This document shows positions 1-6,104 of a stretch of DNA of 6,684 bases, piece after piece. The stretch is taken from assembly GCA_003662645.1 (NCBI GenBank), contig QMYL01000052.1, forward strand, positions 1 to 6,684, written 5' to 3'. Position 1 is the first letter of the stretch. Every line of letters begins with the position of its first letter. A program made the translations under genes and the position numbers. The notes under the pieces are model-generated. The model was given only the letters and a program-made list of their open reading frames with translations. It had not been told where the DNA came from and did not search any database. The DNA is from Candidatus Bathyarchaeota archaeon. Lineage in GTDB: Archaea > Thermoproteota > Bathyarchaeia > Bathyarchaeales > B26-1.

Positions 1-1
1 A

Positions 2-400
2 TCTTATATTGCGGGGAAGGAGGAGGAGCCGTCAGTTGAGGAACTGCCGGAGACGATGGATGAAGCTCTTAAGCTCGGTTTAACGAAGCTCTTGAGGTTC
101 TTTACCGATAAGGGACGGATAGATAGGGCTGAGACTATACGTGAATCACACATATCGTTCAAGCGGAAGACTAGAAAACTGATAATCGCTGAGGTTAAGG
201 ATTACACTATCCGGATAGACCTAACTGATAGAGTTATAGAGCACAACTGTGATGACTGGAAGAAGATATTTCCGGAGAAGAAGATATGTAAGCACATCGT
301 TAGGGTATTTCTATCCCTACCCTTAGAGGAATCGAAGAGGATACTCGCCGACATGGTGATCAATAAAGAGGAGTGGCGATTCAAGACACCTGAAACTTAA
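2..400 (+). CDS. SWIM-like zinc-binding protein, 3' part (5' end outside window)
   Basis: The frame is open from the left edge to TAA at 398-400 and gives 132 residues, so the gene probably begins before the window. An ATG at 56 exists but has no well-spaced Shine-Dalgarno; the purine-rich GGAAGGAGGAGG lies about 30 bases upstream of it. The visible protein has an acidic start, a charged helical part, then a beta-rich stretch leading into His81-Asn-Cys83, twelve residues, Cys96-Lys-His98 and a hydrophobic helix. This is the layout of a SWIM zinc finger (CxC-xn-CxH), except that the first Cys is His. SWIM domains bind DNA or protein; archaeal examples include relatives of Sws1-type recombination partners, but nothing here proves that role. 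The gene converges with the glycosyltransferase. I am fairly sure it is a real gene and moderately sure of the SWIM assignment. Confidence 0.72.
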   Translation, partial: SYIAGKEEEPSVEELPETMDEALKLGLTKLLRFFTDKGRIDRAETIRESHISFKRKTRKLIIAEVKDYTIRIDLTDRVIEHNCDDWKKIFPEKKICKHIVRVFLSLPLEESKRILADMVINKEEWRFKTPET

Positions 401-410
401 GGCAGCGTAA

Positions 411-469
411 TTAAAACGAGAAGAACGAGTTCCCGTTTTGGGGGTTTAAATGGTTTAAATAAAAACGGC
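411..469. terminator. Convergent intergenic region with alternative hairpins and T-rich tracts
   Basis: The SWIM-like gene and the glycosyltransferase converge here. AAAACG (413-418) can pair with CGTTTT (434-439), with an inner GAAC/GTTC pair (423-426 with 429-432). Alternatively CCGTTTT (433-439) can pair with AAAACGG (462-468), enclosing TTTAAA (445-450) paired with TTTAAA (454-459). T-runs follow on both strands, as expected for archaeal termination from either direction. The terminator role is inferred from position and composition. Confidence 0.45.
443..460. repeat. Tandem 9-bp direct repeat GGTTTAAAT x2
   Basis: GGTTTAAAT occurs twice with no gap (443-451 and 452-460). Each copy contains the palindrome TTTAAA, so the pair also makes a small inverted repeat. 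It lies between two convergent genes, which argues against a promoter role and fits a terminator hairpin or simple slippage. Confidence 0.7.
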
Positions 470-500
470 TCTATTAATTGGATTCTCGCATTCCCTACTT

Positions 501-2009
501 TCAGGGTTTTAGAAGTAGATAAGCTGAGACAATCCACTGTACTGCTGGTACAGCTAACCCTAGGGCCTGTAGGGTCAGCCCCCTACCCATGATGACGGTG
601 AAGAGGGATAATATTAGGGCTGAAGGGATTATCCTCAACATGGCTTCCTCCATCCTACGCCTCTTCAGGGTCAACTCTTCAGACCTTAGCGTTTGTCTAA
701 CCCTGAGAGTCCTTATCCACGTACCCTTTCTCCCCATGAGTAGGCTAAATAAGACCTTAGTTCCAGTTATGATGTTGTCATTCCAGATGAAGATTGCTCC
801 AAGCAGATCCTTCAGTCCTCTACCTCCACCTCCAGTACGGGTTAGCATGTATAGAATCGGTGATAAAACCAGTAGTAGAAGCGCCGGTATATAAAATGAG
901 AGCATGAATGAGATGTAGGGAAATGAGGTGAAGGTGAAGGCCAGAATAGCCAAACCAGCCGGCGTCAGCCAGAAGAATTTTAGGAACTCAACCGGCAGGA
1001 GTAGATGGGCAAGAACTCCAAAGGTTAGACATAGGAAAGTGAGGGGGTAACATAGGGGATAGGCCATCTGGAGTAGGCCCTCAAACTTCTGGATTGGACT
1101 TAAATGCTTACTCCTTAACAGTGGAAGCCCATGCTTCCTTAGGTTCTGGATGGGTCCCCTCAGGTGGCGGTCGTACTGGATAACCGCAGCTAGGTATGAG
1201 GGGGGAACCTCCTCAACGCATCTAGCCTCTTCTAGGAATAGGCCCCTCCAACCCTTCATCTGCGCTCGGTAGGAGAGATCCATATCTTCGGTTAACGTAT
1301 CGCTCTCCCATCCACCCGCATCTTCAATCGCCGACCTACGGAATATCCCCGCATGTCCGAGAAAGCTCAGGAGCATCCCGCCTTTGGAGAGGGCTGATTG
1401 AGTGAAGACTCTATACCAGTCGTTGGCTAGCGCTATGGAACCAGCCAGCCATGACTTCTCGGTGTTTATGTATTCAATCTTACCTTGGATGAAGCCGAGC
1501 TTCTCATCGGCTAGGAGGTATGGGATCGCCTCTTTTAGGAAGCTTCTTGAAGGAGATGTATCGGCGTCAAGGATTAGGAAGAGCTCCCCTTTCGAGTGTT
1601 TCATCGCTTCATTTAGGGCGCCCGCTTTATAGCCCTCCCTACCCAGCCTATGGATGACTCTAACGGACTGTTGATGTCTCCCCTCGAACTCCCTCAGTAG
1701 CTGGGTTGTCTCATCCGTTGAGTCATCAACAACGATTATCTCCAACTTATCCTTCGGGTAGTCCATATTCAGGCAGTCCTTTAGTGTCCTTTCTACTACG
1801 GTGCCCTCGTTGTATGTTGGTATCTGTATTGTTACGAGGGGCCACTCTACTGGTTTGTCGACGCGTTTGGTAGTTTGGTTATTGCTCTTCCGACGGCTGA
1901 ACCATAGGAGGATGTAGGAGTTCAGCCCGAAGATTGACACGGTTATAGCTGTGAGCAACCATCCGAGGAGGATCAAGATCTGTAGTGTCGAGAACATCTG
2001 TTCCTTCAC
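501..2009 (-). CDS. Membrane GT2-family glycosyltransferase
   Basis: This protein of about 500 residues should transfer sugar from a nucleotide-sugar at the cytoplasmic face of the membrane to a lipid or growing polysaccharide. The order is that of processive or ceramide-glucosyltransferase-like GT2 enzymes: an N-terminal membrane helix (about 8-36), a GT-A domain with IPTYNE (63-68), VVDDS (93-97), DAD (148-150) and the catalytic TED (240-242), then several membrane helices (about 313-390 and 459-500). A GRKGTWIRT segment (426-434) resembles the RTPK region of related synthases. The usual QxxRW reads QYDRH (278-282), an uncommon change at an acceptor-site motif. The start given is GTG at 2009, with no close Shine-Dalgarno; ATG at 1997 (498 residues, GAAGGA four bases upstream) is an equally good choice. 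It lies 71 bases downstream of a small membrane protein on the same strand, suggesting a surface-glycan unit. The sugar and acceptor are unknown. Confidence 0.9.
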   Translation of the reverse strand: MKEQMFSTLQILILLGWLLTAITVSIFGLNSYILLWFSRRKSNNQTTKRVDKPVEWPLVTIQIPTYNEGTVVERTLKDCLNMDYPKDKLEIIVVDDSTDETTQLLREFEGRHQQSVRVIHRLGREGYKAGALNEAMKHSKGELFLILDADTSPSRSFLKEAIPYLLADEKLGFIQGKIEYINTEKSWLAGSIALANDWYRVFTQSALSKGGMLLSFLGHAGIFRRSAIEDAGGWESDTLTEDMDLSYRAQMKGWRGLFLEEARCVEEVPPSYLAAVIQYDRHLRGPIQNLRKHGLPLLRSKHLSPIQKFEGLLQMAYPLCYPLTFLCLTFGVLAHLLLPVEFLKFFWLTPAGLAILAFTFTSFPYISFMLSFYIPALLLLVLSPILYMLTRTGGGGRGLKDLLGAIFIWNDNIITGTKVLFSLLMGRKGTWIRTLRVRQTLRSEELTLKRRRMEEAMLRIIPSALILSLFTVIMGRGLTLQALGLAVPAVQWIVSAYLLLKP

Positions 2010-2010
2010 T

Positions 2011-2059
2011 GGTTAATCTTTAACTCCAAGTCTAGGTTTATCTCTGAGGGTTAATCTTT
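2011..2059. repeat. 11-bp direct repeat GGTTAATCTTT, two copies
   Basis: GGTTAATCTTT occurs at 2011-2021 and 2049-2059, with start points 38 bases apart, in the short gap upstream of the glycosyltransferase. On the minus strand both copies read AAAGATTAACC; one sits almost against the start codon and the other beside the TATA-like element. A paired regulator site is possible but unproven. Confidence 0.5.
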
Positions 2060-2063
2060 TAAG
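2056..2063 (-). promoter_or_regulatory. Possible TATA-like element for the glycosyltransferase
   Basis: The minus strand reads CTTAAAAG, preceded by CATAAAA, about 50 bases before the GTG at 2009. A start site about 25 bases downstream would leave a leader of about 25 bases. The glycosyltransferase could instead be read from the upstream membrane gene, so this is a weak call. Confidence 0.25.
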
Positions 2064-2080
2064 TTTTATGCGGTCTCCCT

Positions 2081-2392
2081 TTACTTGAACTTTCCTCTCT
2101 TTGCTAGGACATAGATGAATGAAGCAGTTAAGAGTATGATGTAGGTGACCATTAGGAGTTGAAGGACTACCACGTATATGTTTAGGCTGAACATCTGTAG
2201 CGATGCGTACAGGACCGTTACGCCGAGGGTTACACCTGAGACGGAGATTAAGGCTACGAGGAATATGGACCATCTCCTCATCTTGTTCAAGCCATAAGAT
2301 GCCACTATACTTAGAACCCCCAGGAAGCTTATGTGTACGAGGTTATAATCTAATTGCGCTAGTGTGAGGAGCATGGCTATCCCGGATATCAA
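2081..2392 (-). CDS. Small multi-pass membrane protein, unknown function
   Basis: I do not recognise a family. From TTG at 2392 the product is 103 residues, with hydrophobic segments near 1-12, 19-35, 42-66 and 73-96 and a basic tail ending AKRGKFK, so the C-terminus is probably cytoplasmic. No catalytic motif is visible. The TTG start lacks a convincing Shine-Dalgarno and falls inside a hydrophobic stretch. The same frame continues upstream without a stop to about 2572 and still looks coding: it includes NPVWGLVEFKS and FFSIFYLISG, with codon composition like the neighbouring genes. The mature protein is therefore probably about 30 residues longer, but no canonical in-frame start exists upstream. 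It precedes the membrane glycosyltransferase by 71 bases and may be a partner in the same pathway. I am confident it is a real membrane protein and unsure of its start. Confidence 0.65.
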   Translation of the reverse strand: MISGIAMLLTLAQLDYNLVHISFLGVLSIVASYGLNKMRRWSIFLVALISVSGVTLGVTVLYASLQMFSLNIYVVVLQLLMVTYIILLTASFIYVLAKRGKFK

Positions 2393-2501
2393 GTAGAAGA
2401 TCGAGAAGAATGAGACACCGAAGGACTCAGACTTAAAGATGGACTTGAACTCAACCAGCCCCCAGACCGGATTAACAATAATACCGCATATATGAACAAG
2501 T

Positions 2502-2517
2502 AAAAAAATATTTAGGA
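2502..2517. promoter_or_regulatory. AT-rich divergent promoter region (TATA-like)
   Basis: A run of A followed by TATTTAGGATA lies about 35-45 bases before the TTG of the ureohydrolase, a suitable position for a TATA element giving a short or leaderless transcript. Read on the minus strand the same tract (TAAATATTT) lies about 17-25 bases before an ATG at 2489, so it could also serve the small membrane gene. It is assigned by composition and spacing only. Confidence 0.4.
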
Positions 2518-2540
2518 TAAACCCTAATAAGGAGCCTCTA

Positions 2541-2560
2541 GAGGAGGATTGAGGAGGATA
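2541..2560 (+). promoter_or_regulatory. Duplicated Shine-Dalgarno-like motif around the ureohydrolase start
   Basis: GAGGAGGAT appears at 2541-2549 and again at 2551-2559, with the TTG start at 2549-2551 wedged between. The first copy is too close to the start for normal spacing. Another purine block, AAGGAG at 2529-2534, is 14 bases away, which is rather far. The start is chosen because no other canonical codon is available. Confidence 0.45.
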
Positions 2561-3490
2561 AGTTACCGCGAATTATTCGTCTCTCCCACCAATATCTTCG
2601 GCGGCATCCAGAAAGACTTTAAAGAGGCAGACTACGTGATCTTGGGTGTCCCGTTCGACGCAACGAGCACCTACCGCGTCGGGGCGAGGTTCGCACCCGC
2701 AGCAATCAGAGAGGCGTCACTAAATATAGAAACCTACAGTCTCAGAGCCAACATAGACCTGGAAGACCTGAAGATACATGACTTGGGCGACTTACATATC
2801 TCGGGGAGTGTTAAGGAGACTTTAAGGAGGGTTGAGCTCGTTCTGGCTGAAATCTTTAAGTCGAGGAAAGTTCCGGTCTTGATCGGTGGGGAACACACGA
2901 TAACCCTAGGCGCCCTTAGGGCTTTAAAGGGGCTTAACCCATCGGTGGATGGCATAACCGTTGTGAACTTCGACGCCCATCTAGACCTCAGGGAGGAGTA
3001 CCTCGGTGAAAGGCTATGTCATGCAGCCTTTATGAGGAGAGTTCTTGAGGAGACGGGTTACAAGCTGGTTGAGATTGGGACTAGGGCTGTTTGCAGAGAG
3101 GAGGTTGAGTACGCAGAGAGAAGAGGGATTAGGTTCATCACCTCGAGGGAGATCCTAAAGAATGGCGTTGAGAATACGGTTGAGAGGATAAATCGGCTCA
3201 CGGATGAAGCGGACGCCGTCTATTTAACGATTGACATGGACGTCTTAGATCCCGCCTTTGCACCAGCAGTCCAAAATCCAGAGCCGGACGGCTTGCCCAT
3301 AAATATGCTCCTTGAAGTTCTTTCCGGTATATGCGACAATCGTGTAACCGCCTTGGACCTTGTTGAGGTTGCTCCCGCCTATGATATGGGGGTAACGGCC
3401 GTACAGGCTGCAAGGATTATATTTGAGGTTCTATCTTTCATAGAGAGAAGTAAACGAGATAAAAAACATCTTAATCGGGAAAACGTTTAG
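2549..3490 (+). CDS. speB: Agmatinase/arginase-family ureohydrolase
   Basis: This is a manganese-dependent ureohydrolase, most likely agmatinase, which splits agmatine to putrescine and urea in the cytoplasm; the family also includes arginase, guanidinobutyrase and formimidoylglutamase. At 313 residues it has family length, and all six expected metal ligands are visible: His116 in GGEHT, Asp142, His144 and Asp146 in FDAHLD, and Asp229 and Asp231 in DMDVLDP. His158 lies in CHAAF, where relatives have a catalytic His. The loop after DVLDP reads APAVQNPEPDG, whereas agmatinases usually have APGTGTPEPGG. The start is TTG at 2549, the only canonical one before the conserved ILGVPFD region; an in-frame stop lies at 2528. 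GAGGAGG ends one base before it and is repeated just after it, so the ribosome signal is odd. It diverges from the membrane gene and no polyamine gene adjoins it. The family is near certain; the substrate is inferred. Confidence 0.93.
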   Translation: MRRISYRELFVSPTNIFGGIQKDFKEADYVILGVPFDATSTYRVGARFAPAAIREASLNIETYSLRANIDLEDLKIHDLGDLHISGSVKETLRRVELVLAEIFKSRKVPVLIGGEHTITLGALRALKGLNPSVDGITVVNFDAHLDLREEYLGERLCHAAFMRRVLEETGYKLVEIGTRAVCREEVEYAERRGIRFITSREILKNGVENTVERINRLTDEADAVYLTIDMDVLDPAFAPAVQNPEPDGLPINMLLEVLSGICDNRVTALDLVEVAPAYDMGVTAVQAARIIFEVLSFIERSKRDKKHLNRENV

Positions 3491-3543
3491 GCGTATATGG
3501 AGATGCTACCTTACATATTTGTTTAGACTCTATACACATCAAC

Positions 3544-3551
3544 TTTATAAA
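3544..3551 (+). promoter_or_regulatory. TATA box of the ECF operon
   Basis: TTTATAAA, within the palindrome CTTTATAAAG (3543-3552), is a close match to an archaeal TATA box. Transcription would start about 25 bases downstream, near 3572-3580, giving a leader of roughly 65 bases before the TTG at 3642. It is the best promoter candidate in the window. Confidence 0.6.
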
Positions 3552-3578
3552 GTCCGTGTTTCTCTTATCTTCAGAAAA

Positions 3579-3608
3579 ATGGCCCCACGGTGGAGCAGTC
3601 TACTATAA
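3579..3608 (+). CDS. Possible 9-residue leader peptide upstream of the ECF operon
   Basis: An ATG at 3579 opens MAPRWSSLL and stops at TAA 3606-3608. It lies where transcription from the TATA box at 3544-3551 should begin, so it could be read leaderless. GGTGGAG occurs inside it (3589-3595) and again at 3627-3633 as the Shine-Dalgarno of the first ATPase. An ORF this short arises easily by chance, so this is a weak call. Confidence 0.2.
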   Translation: MAPRWSSLL

Positions 3609-3641
3609 GGTTACGGCTGGACTTAGGGTGGAGTCTGGGAC

Positions 3642-4496
3642 TTGGAGATAATAAGGACTGAAGATCTGACGTATACCTACCCTATAAGCTCTAAGCCTGC
3701 CTTCAGAGACGTGTCCATCACCATAGACAAGGGGGAGTTCGTATTACTGACGGGCCCAAGCGGATGTGGGAAGACAACCCTATGTAGATGCTTCAACGGG
3801 TTGATACCCCACTTCTATAGCGGAAAACTTGAGGGAGAGATAATGGTTGCGGGTCTGAGGGTTCCTGACCATCCGATCCACGAACTCGCACAGCACGTCG
3901 GCCTCGTCTTTCAGAACCCTGAGAACCAACTCTTCGCCCTCTCGGTTGAGAAGGATGTAGCCTTCGGACTTGAGAACCTCGGCCTGCCTAGGGATGAGAT
4001 AAGGGAGAGGGTTGACTGGGCCTTGAAGGTTACAGGTATATACGATTTGAAGGATAGGGCCCCATATGAGCTGTCTGGTGGCCAGCAGCAAAGGGTAGCG
4101 ATAGCCTCCATTCTGGCTATGAGGCCGGAGGTTATTGTACTCGATGAACCGACATCATTCCTCGACCCATTAGGTGCGCAGAAAATATTCGAGGTTATAG
4201 ATCGGCTGAATAAGAGGCTGGGCATAACGATCATCCTAGTTGAGCATAGGCTTGACTTAGCATCGAAATATGCAGATCGGGTTATAATAATGAATGAGGG
4301 GAGGGTAGTCTTGAATGGGAGGCCGAGGGATGTATTCATTTCCGATGAGGCCCAGCTTGTTGGAGTTGGCATACCGAAGGCAACGATGCTCTACAAGCTC
4401 CTTAGGGAGAACGGTATAGAATTAGGCCGGGTGCCAATAACCGCCGAGGAAGCCTCGCAGATGATAAGGGAGGCTCTAACCCATGATAGAGGTTGA
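3642..4496 (+). CDS. ecfA1: ECF transporter ATPase (first of two)
   Basis: This is a 284-residue ABC ATPase of the energy-coupling-factor type, one half of the heterodimer that powers uptake of a vitamin or metal through EcfT and an S component at the cytoplasmic membrane. All parts are present: Walker A GPSGCGKTT (38-46), Q-loop in FQNPENQLF with Gln91, signature LSGGQQQR (144-151), Walker B VIVLDEP (164-170) with catalytic Glu169, D-loop SFLD (172-175) and switch His202 in VEHRLD. The FQNPxxQLF sequence around the Q-loop is characteristic of the CbiO/EcfA family. A C-terminal extension follows residue 230, as in EcfA proteins. The TTG start at 3642 is supported by GGTGGAG eight bases upstream. 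Its end overlaps the next gene by 14 bases. CbiO-type cobalt transport is less likely because no CbiM or CbiN is seen. Confidence 0.93.
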   Translation: MEIIRTEDLTYTYPISSKPAFRDVSITIDKGEFVLLTGPSGCGKTTLCRCFNGLIPHFYSGKLEGEIMVAGLRVPDHPIHELAQHVGLVFQNPENQLFALSVEKDVAFGLENLGLPRDEIRERVDWALKVTGIYDLKDRAPYELSGGQQQRVAIASILAMRPEVIVLDEPTSFLDPLGAQKIFEVIDRLNKRLGITIILVEHRLDLASKYADRVIIMNEGRVVLNGRPRDVFISDEAQLVGVGIPKATMLYKLLRENGIELGRVPITAEEASQMIREALTHDRG

Positions 4497-5313
4497 AGAC
4501 CTATACTTCACCTATCCCAGTGGAGTTGAAGCCTTGAGGGGGATAACCCTAACGATACGGGATGGAGAATTTGTGGCCATAATGGGTCAGAACGGCGCTG
4601 GAAAGACAACCCTAGTCAAACACTTTAATGGACTGTTGAAACCAACTAAGGGTTCAGTCAAGATTGACGGGGTTGATACCACAAAGGCCAGCGTAGCTGA
4701 ACTCGCCAGAAAGGTGGGCTTCGTCTTCCAGAACCCAGACCACCAGCTCTTCTGCGAGACCGTTGAGGATGAGATCTCCTTTGCCCTAAAGAACTTTGGC
4801 TTTGATGAGGATGCAATAAAGGATAGGGTCGATTGGGCGCTAAACCTGCTAGATCTGACGAGGTACCGCAACATATCACCTTTCATGTTGAGCGGCGGCG
4901 AGAGGAAGAGGGTCGCTTTAGCGTCCGTCTTAGCATGGGACCCTAAGATACTGATACTGGACGAACCTACCATAGGGCAGGATTACGAGCAGAAGGAGAG
5001 GCTGAGGAACTTCATAGTCCAACTGAACGCGCAAGGGAAGACCGTTATAATCGTAACGCATGACATAGAGTTTGTGGCTGAGTGTAAGCCTAGGGTTATA
5101 CTAATGGCCGAAGGCAGGGTTATTGCCGATGGAGACCCTCATGAGATCTTGACAAACCCAAACCTTGTAAGTAAGGCCTCACTCATCCTCCCAGAGACGA
5201 CGCGGATACTCCTCGGATTAAGAGGTATGGAACAGTCAGGGAGGCTAGCTAGGGTTATAGACGTCTATGAGGCTGGTAGGATCCTCACGGCCATGCTGAG
5301 GGATCAAGGATGA
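4483..5313 (+). CDS. ecfA2: ECF transporter ATPase (second of two)
   Basis: This 276-residue ABC ATPase should pair with the preceding one as the second half of the ECF motor. It shows Walker A GQNGAGKTT (35-43), Q-loop FQNPDHQLF with Gln83, signature LSGGERKR (136-143), Walker B LILDEP (157-162) with Glu161, and switch His193. Its D-loop region reads TIGQDY (163-168), unlike the SFLDP of its partner, so the two nucleotide sites are not identical; this asymmetry is common in EcfA pairs and both retain the catalytic Glu and His. The ATG at 4483 lies inside the end of the upstream gene, and AAGGGAGG (4466-4473) gives well-spaced ribosome binding, so the two are probably translationally coupled. 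The stop overlaps the EcfT start in ATGA. Confidence 0.93.
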   Translation: MIEVEDLYFTYPSGVEALRGITLTIRDGEFVAIMGQNGAGKTTLVKHFNGLLKPTKGSVKIDGVDTTKASVAELARKVGFVFQNPDHQLFCETVEDEISFALKNFGFDEDAIKDRVDWALNLLDLTRYRNISPFMLSGGERKRVALASVLAWDPKILILDEPTIGQDYEQKERLRNFIVQLNAQGKTVIIVTHDIEFVAECKPRVILMAEGRVIADGDPHEILTNPNLVSKASLILPETTRILLGLRGMEQSGRLARVIDVYEAGRILTAMLRDQG

Positions 5314-6104
5314 ACATGTTCGATGGGTTCAGGTTTAGGAGGGTATCCTCACCCATACATGATATGGACCCCAGGGTTAAGTTCCTATATGTCCTCGTAA
5401 TCTTCGCGGCCGCGGTCCTATTCGACCAGTTACTTCCACTCTTGGTTCTGTTCGTGGCACAGATGCCGCTGATTCTAGTTGCAGGCGTTAAGAGGGAGTG
5501 TATGCGCTCGATGAGGGGTTCATCACTCTTCGCTGTTATAATCTTCGCCACGAATATGCTCTCACTATACCTCTATAGCGGCGGAGGTTACGGTTCCATA
5601 CCATCGATAATCGAACGTTCACTGGCCATGACCTTCCGGTTTATGGTTCTGGTGGAGTCCTTCTCGATATTCTTCCTCACCACGTCACCAGATCACCTAG
5701 GTTTGGCCCTTGAACAGAGCGGCGTACCCTTCGACCTATGCTTCGCCTTCACAACGGCCATCCGGTTTGTCCCAGTAATGGCGGAGGAAGCCCAGACGAT
5801 AATAGACGCTCAGAAGGCTAGAGGACTTGAGCTTGAGCGTGGAAACTTTATAAGAAGAGTTAAGAATTATGTTCCGGTCTTGATACCCTTGCTCGTCAAC
5901 TCCATACGTAGGAGTCTTGAACTGGCCGAGGCTATGGAGTCCAGGGCTTGGGGCGCATCACCCAAGAGGACGAACCTTTACGTTCTCAAGATGAAGAGAT
6001 CCGACTACTATATGATTATTACATCACTCATAATATTGGTGTTGGCTGCGTACATTCGGCTTTACATCTCGATACCTTCAATCTACGAGTTACTCTCAGC
6101 TTGA
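5310..6104 (+). CDS. ecfT: ECF transporter T component (EcfT/CbiQ family)
   Basis: This 264-residue membrane protein couples ATP hydrolysis by the two ATPases to the S component. The family's MDPRVKF-type entry is at 19-25. Hydrophobic segments lie near 23-38, 40-58, 70-90, 105-125 and 232-256. Between the fourth and last comes the long cytoplasmic helical region with the two coupling signatures: ARG at 170-172 (in DAQKARGLE) and SRAWG at 211-215, which in this family dock into the ATPase grooves. Length and layout are normal. The ATG at 5310 overlaps the previous stop by four bases and has GAGGGA six bases upstream; a second ATG two codons later is possible. No S component follows it. Confidence 0.93.
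   Translation: MNMFDGFRFRRVSSPIHDMDPRVKFLYVLVIFAAAVLFDQLLPLLVLFVAQMPLILVAGVKRECMRSMRGSSLFAVIIFATNMLSLYLYSGGGYGSIPSIIERSLAMTFRFMVLVESFSIFFLTTSPDHLGLALEQSGVPFDLCFAFTTAIRFVPVMAEEAQTIIDAQKARGLELERGNFIRRVKNYVPVLIPLLVNSIRRSLELAEAMESRAWGASPKRTNLYVLKMKRSDYYMIITSLIILVLAAYIRLYISIPSIYELLSA

Noticed and set aside
589..894. Plus-strand frames opposite the glycosyltransferase (also 1402-1632)
   Set aside because: Both are antisense to well-conserved GT2 sequence and lack ribosome-binding signals or recognisable domains.
2013..2273. Minus-strand frame of 86 codons overlapping the small membrane gene
   Set aside because: Its translation is rich in Arg, Pro and His with no membrane or domain pattern, whereas the other frame gives coherent transmembrane helices.
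3491..3641. A metabolite riboswitch ahead of the ECF operon
   Set aside because: No known riboswitch core (for example TPP or cobalamin conserved boxes) can be recognised; only short pairings are visible.
3911..4372. Long minus-strand frame inside the first ECF ATPase
   Set aside because: It is antisense to a gene with all ABC motifs and its translation has no domain character. A similar shadow exists opposite the second ATPase (4587-4973).
4963..4985. Degenerate D-loop (TIGQD) as a sign that the second ATPase is inactive
   Set aside because: GQD at this position is common in archaeal CbiO/EcfA proteins, and the Walker B Glu and switch His are intact.
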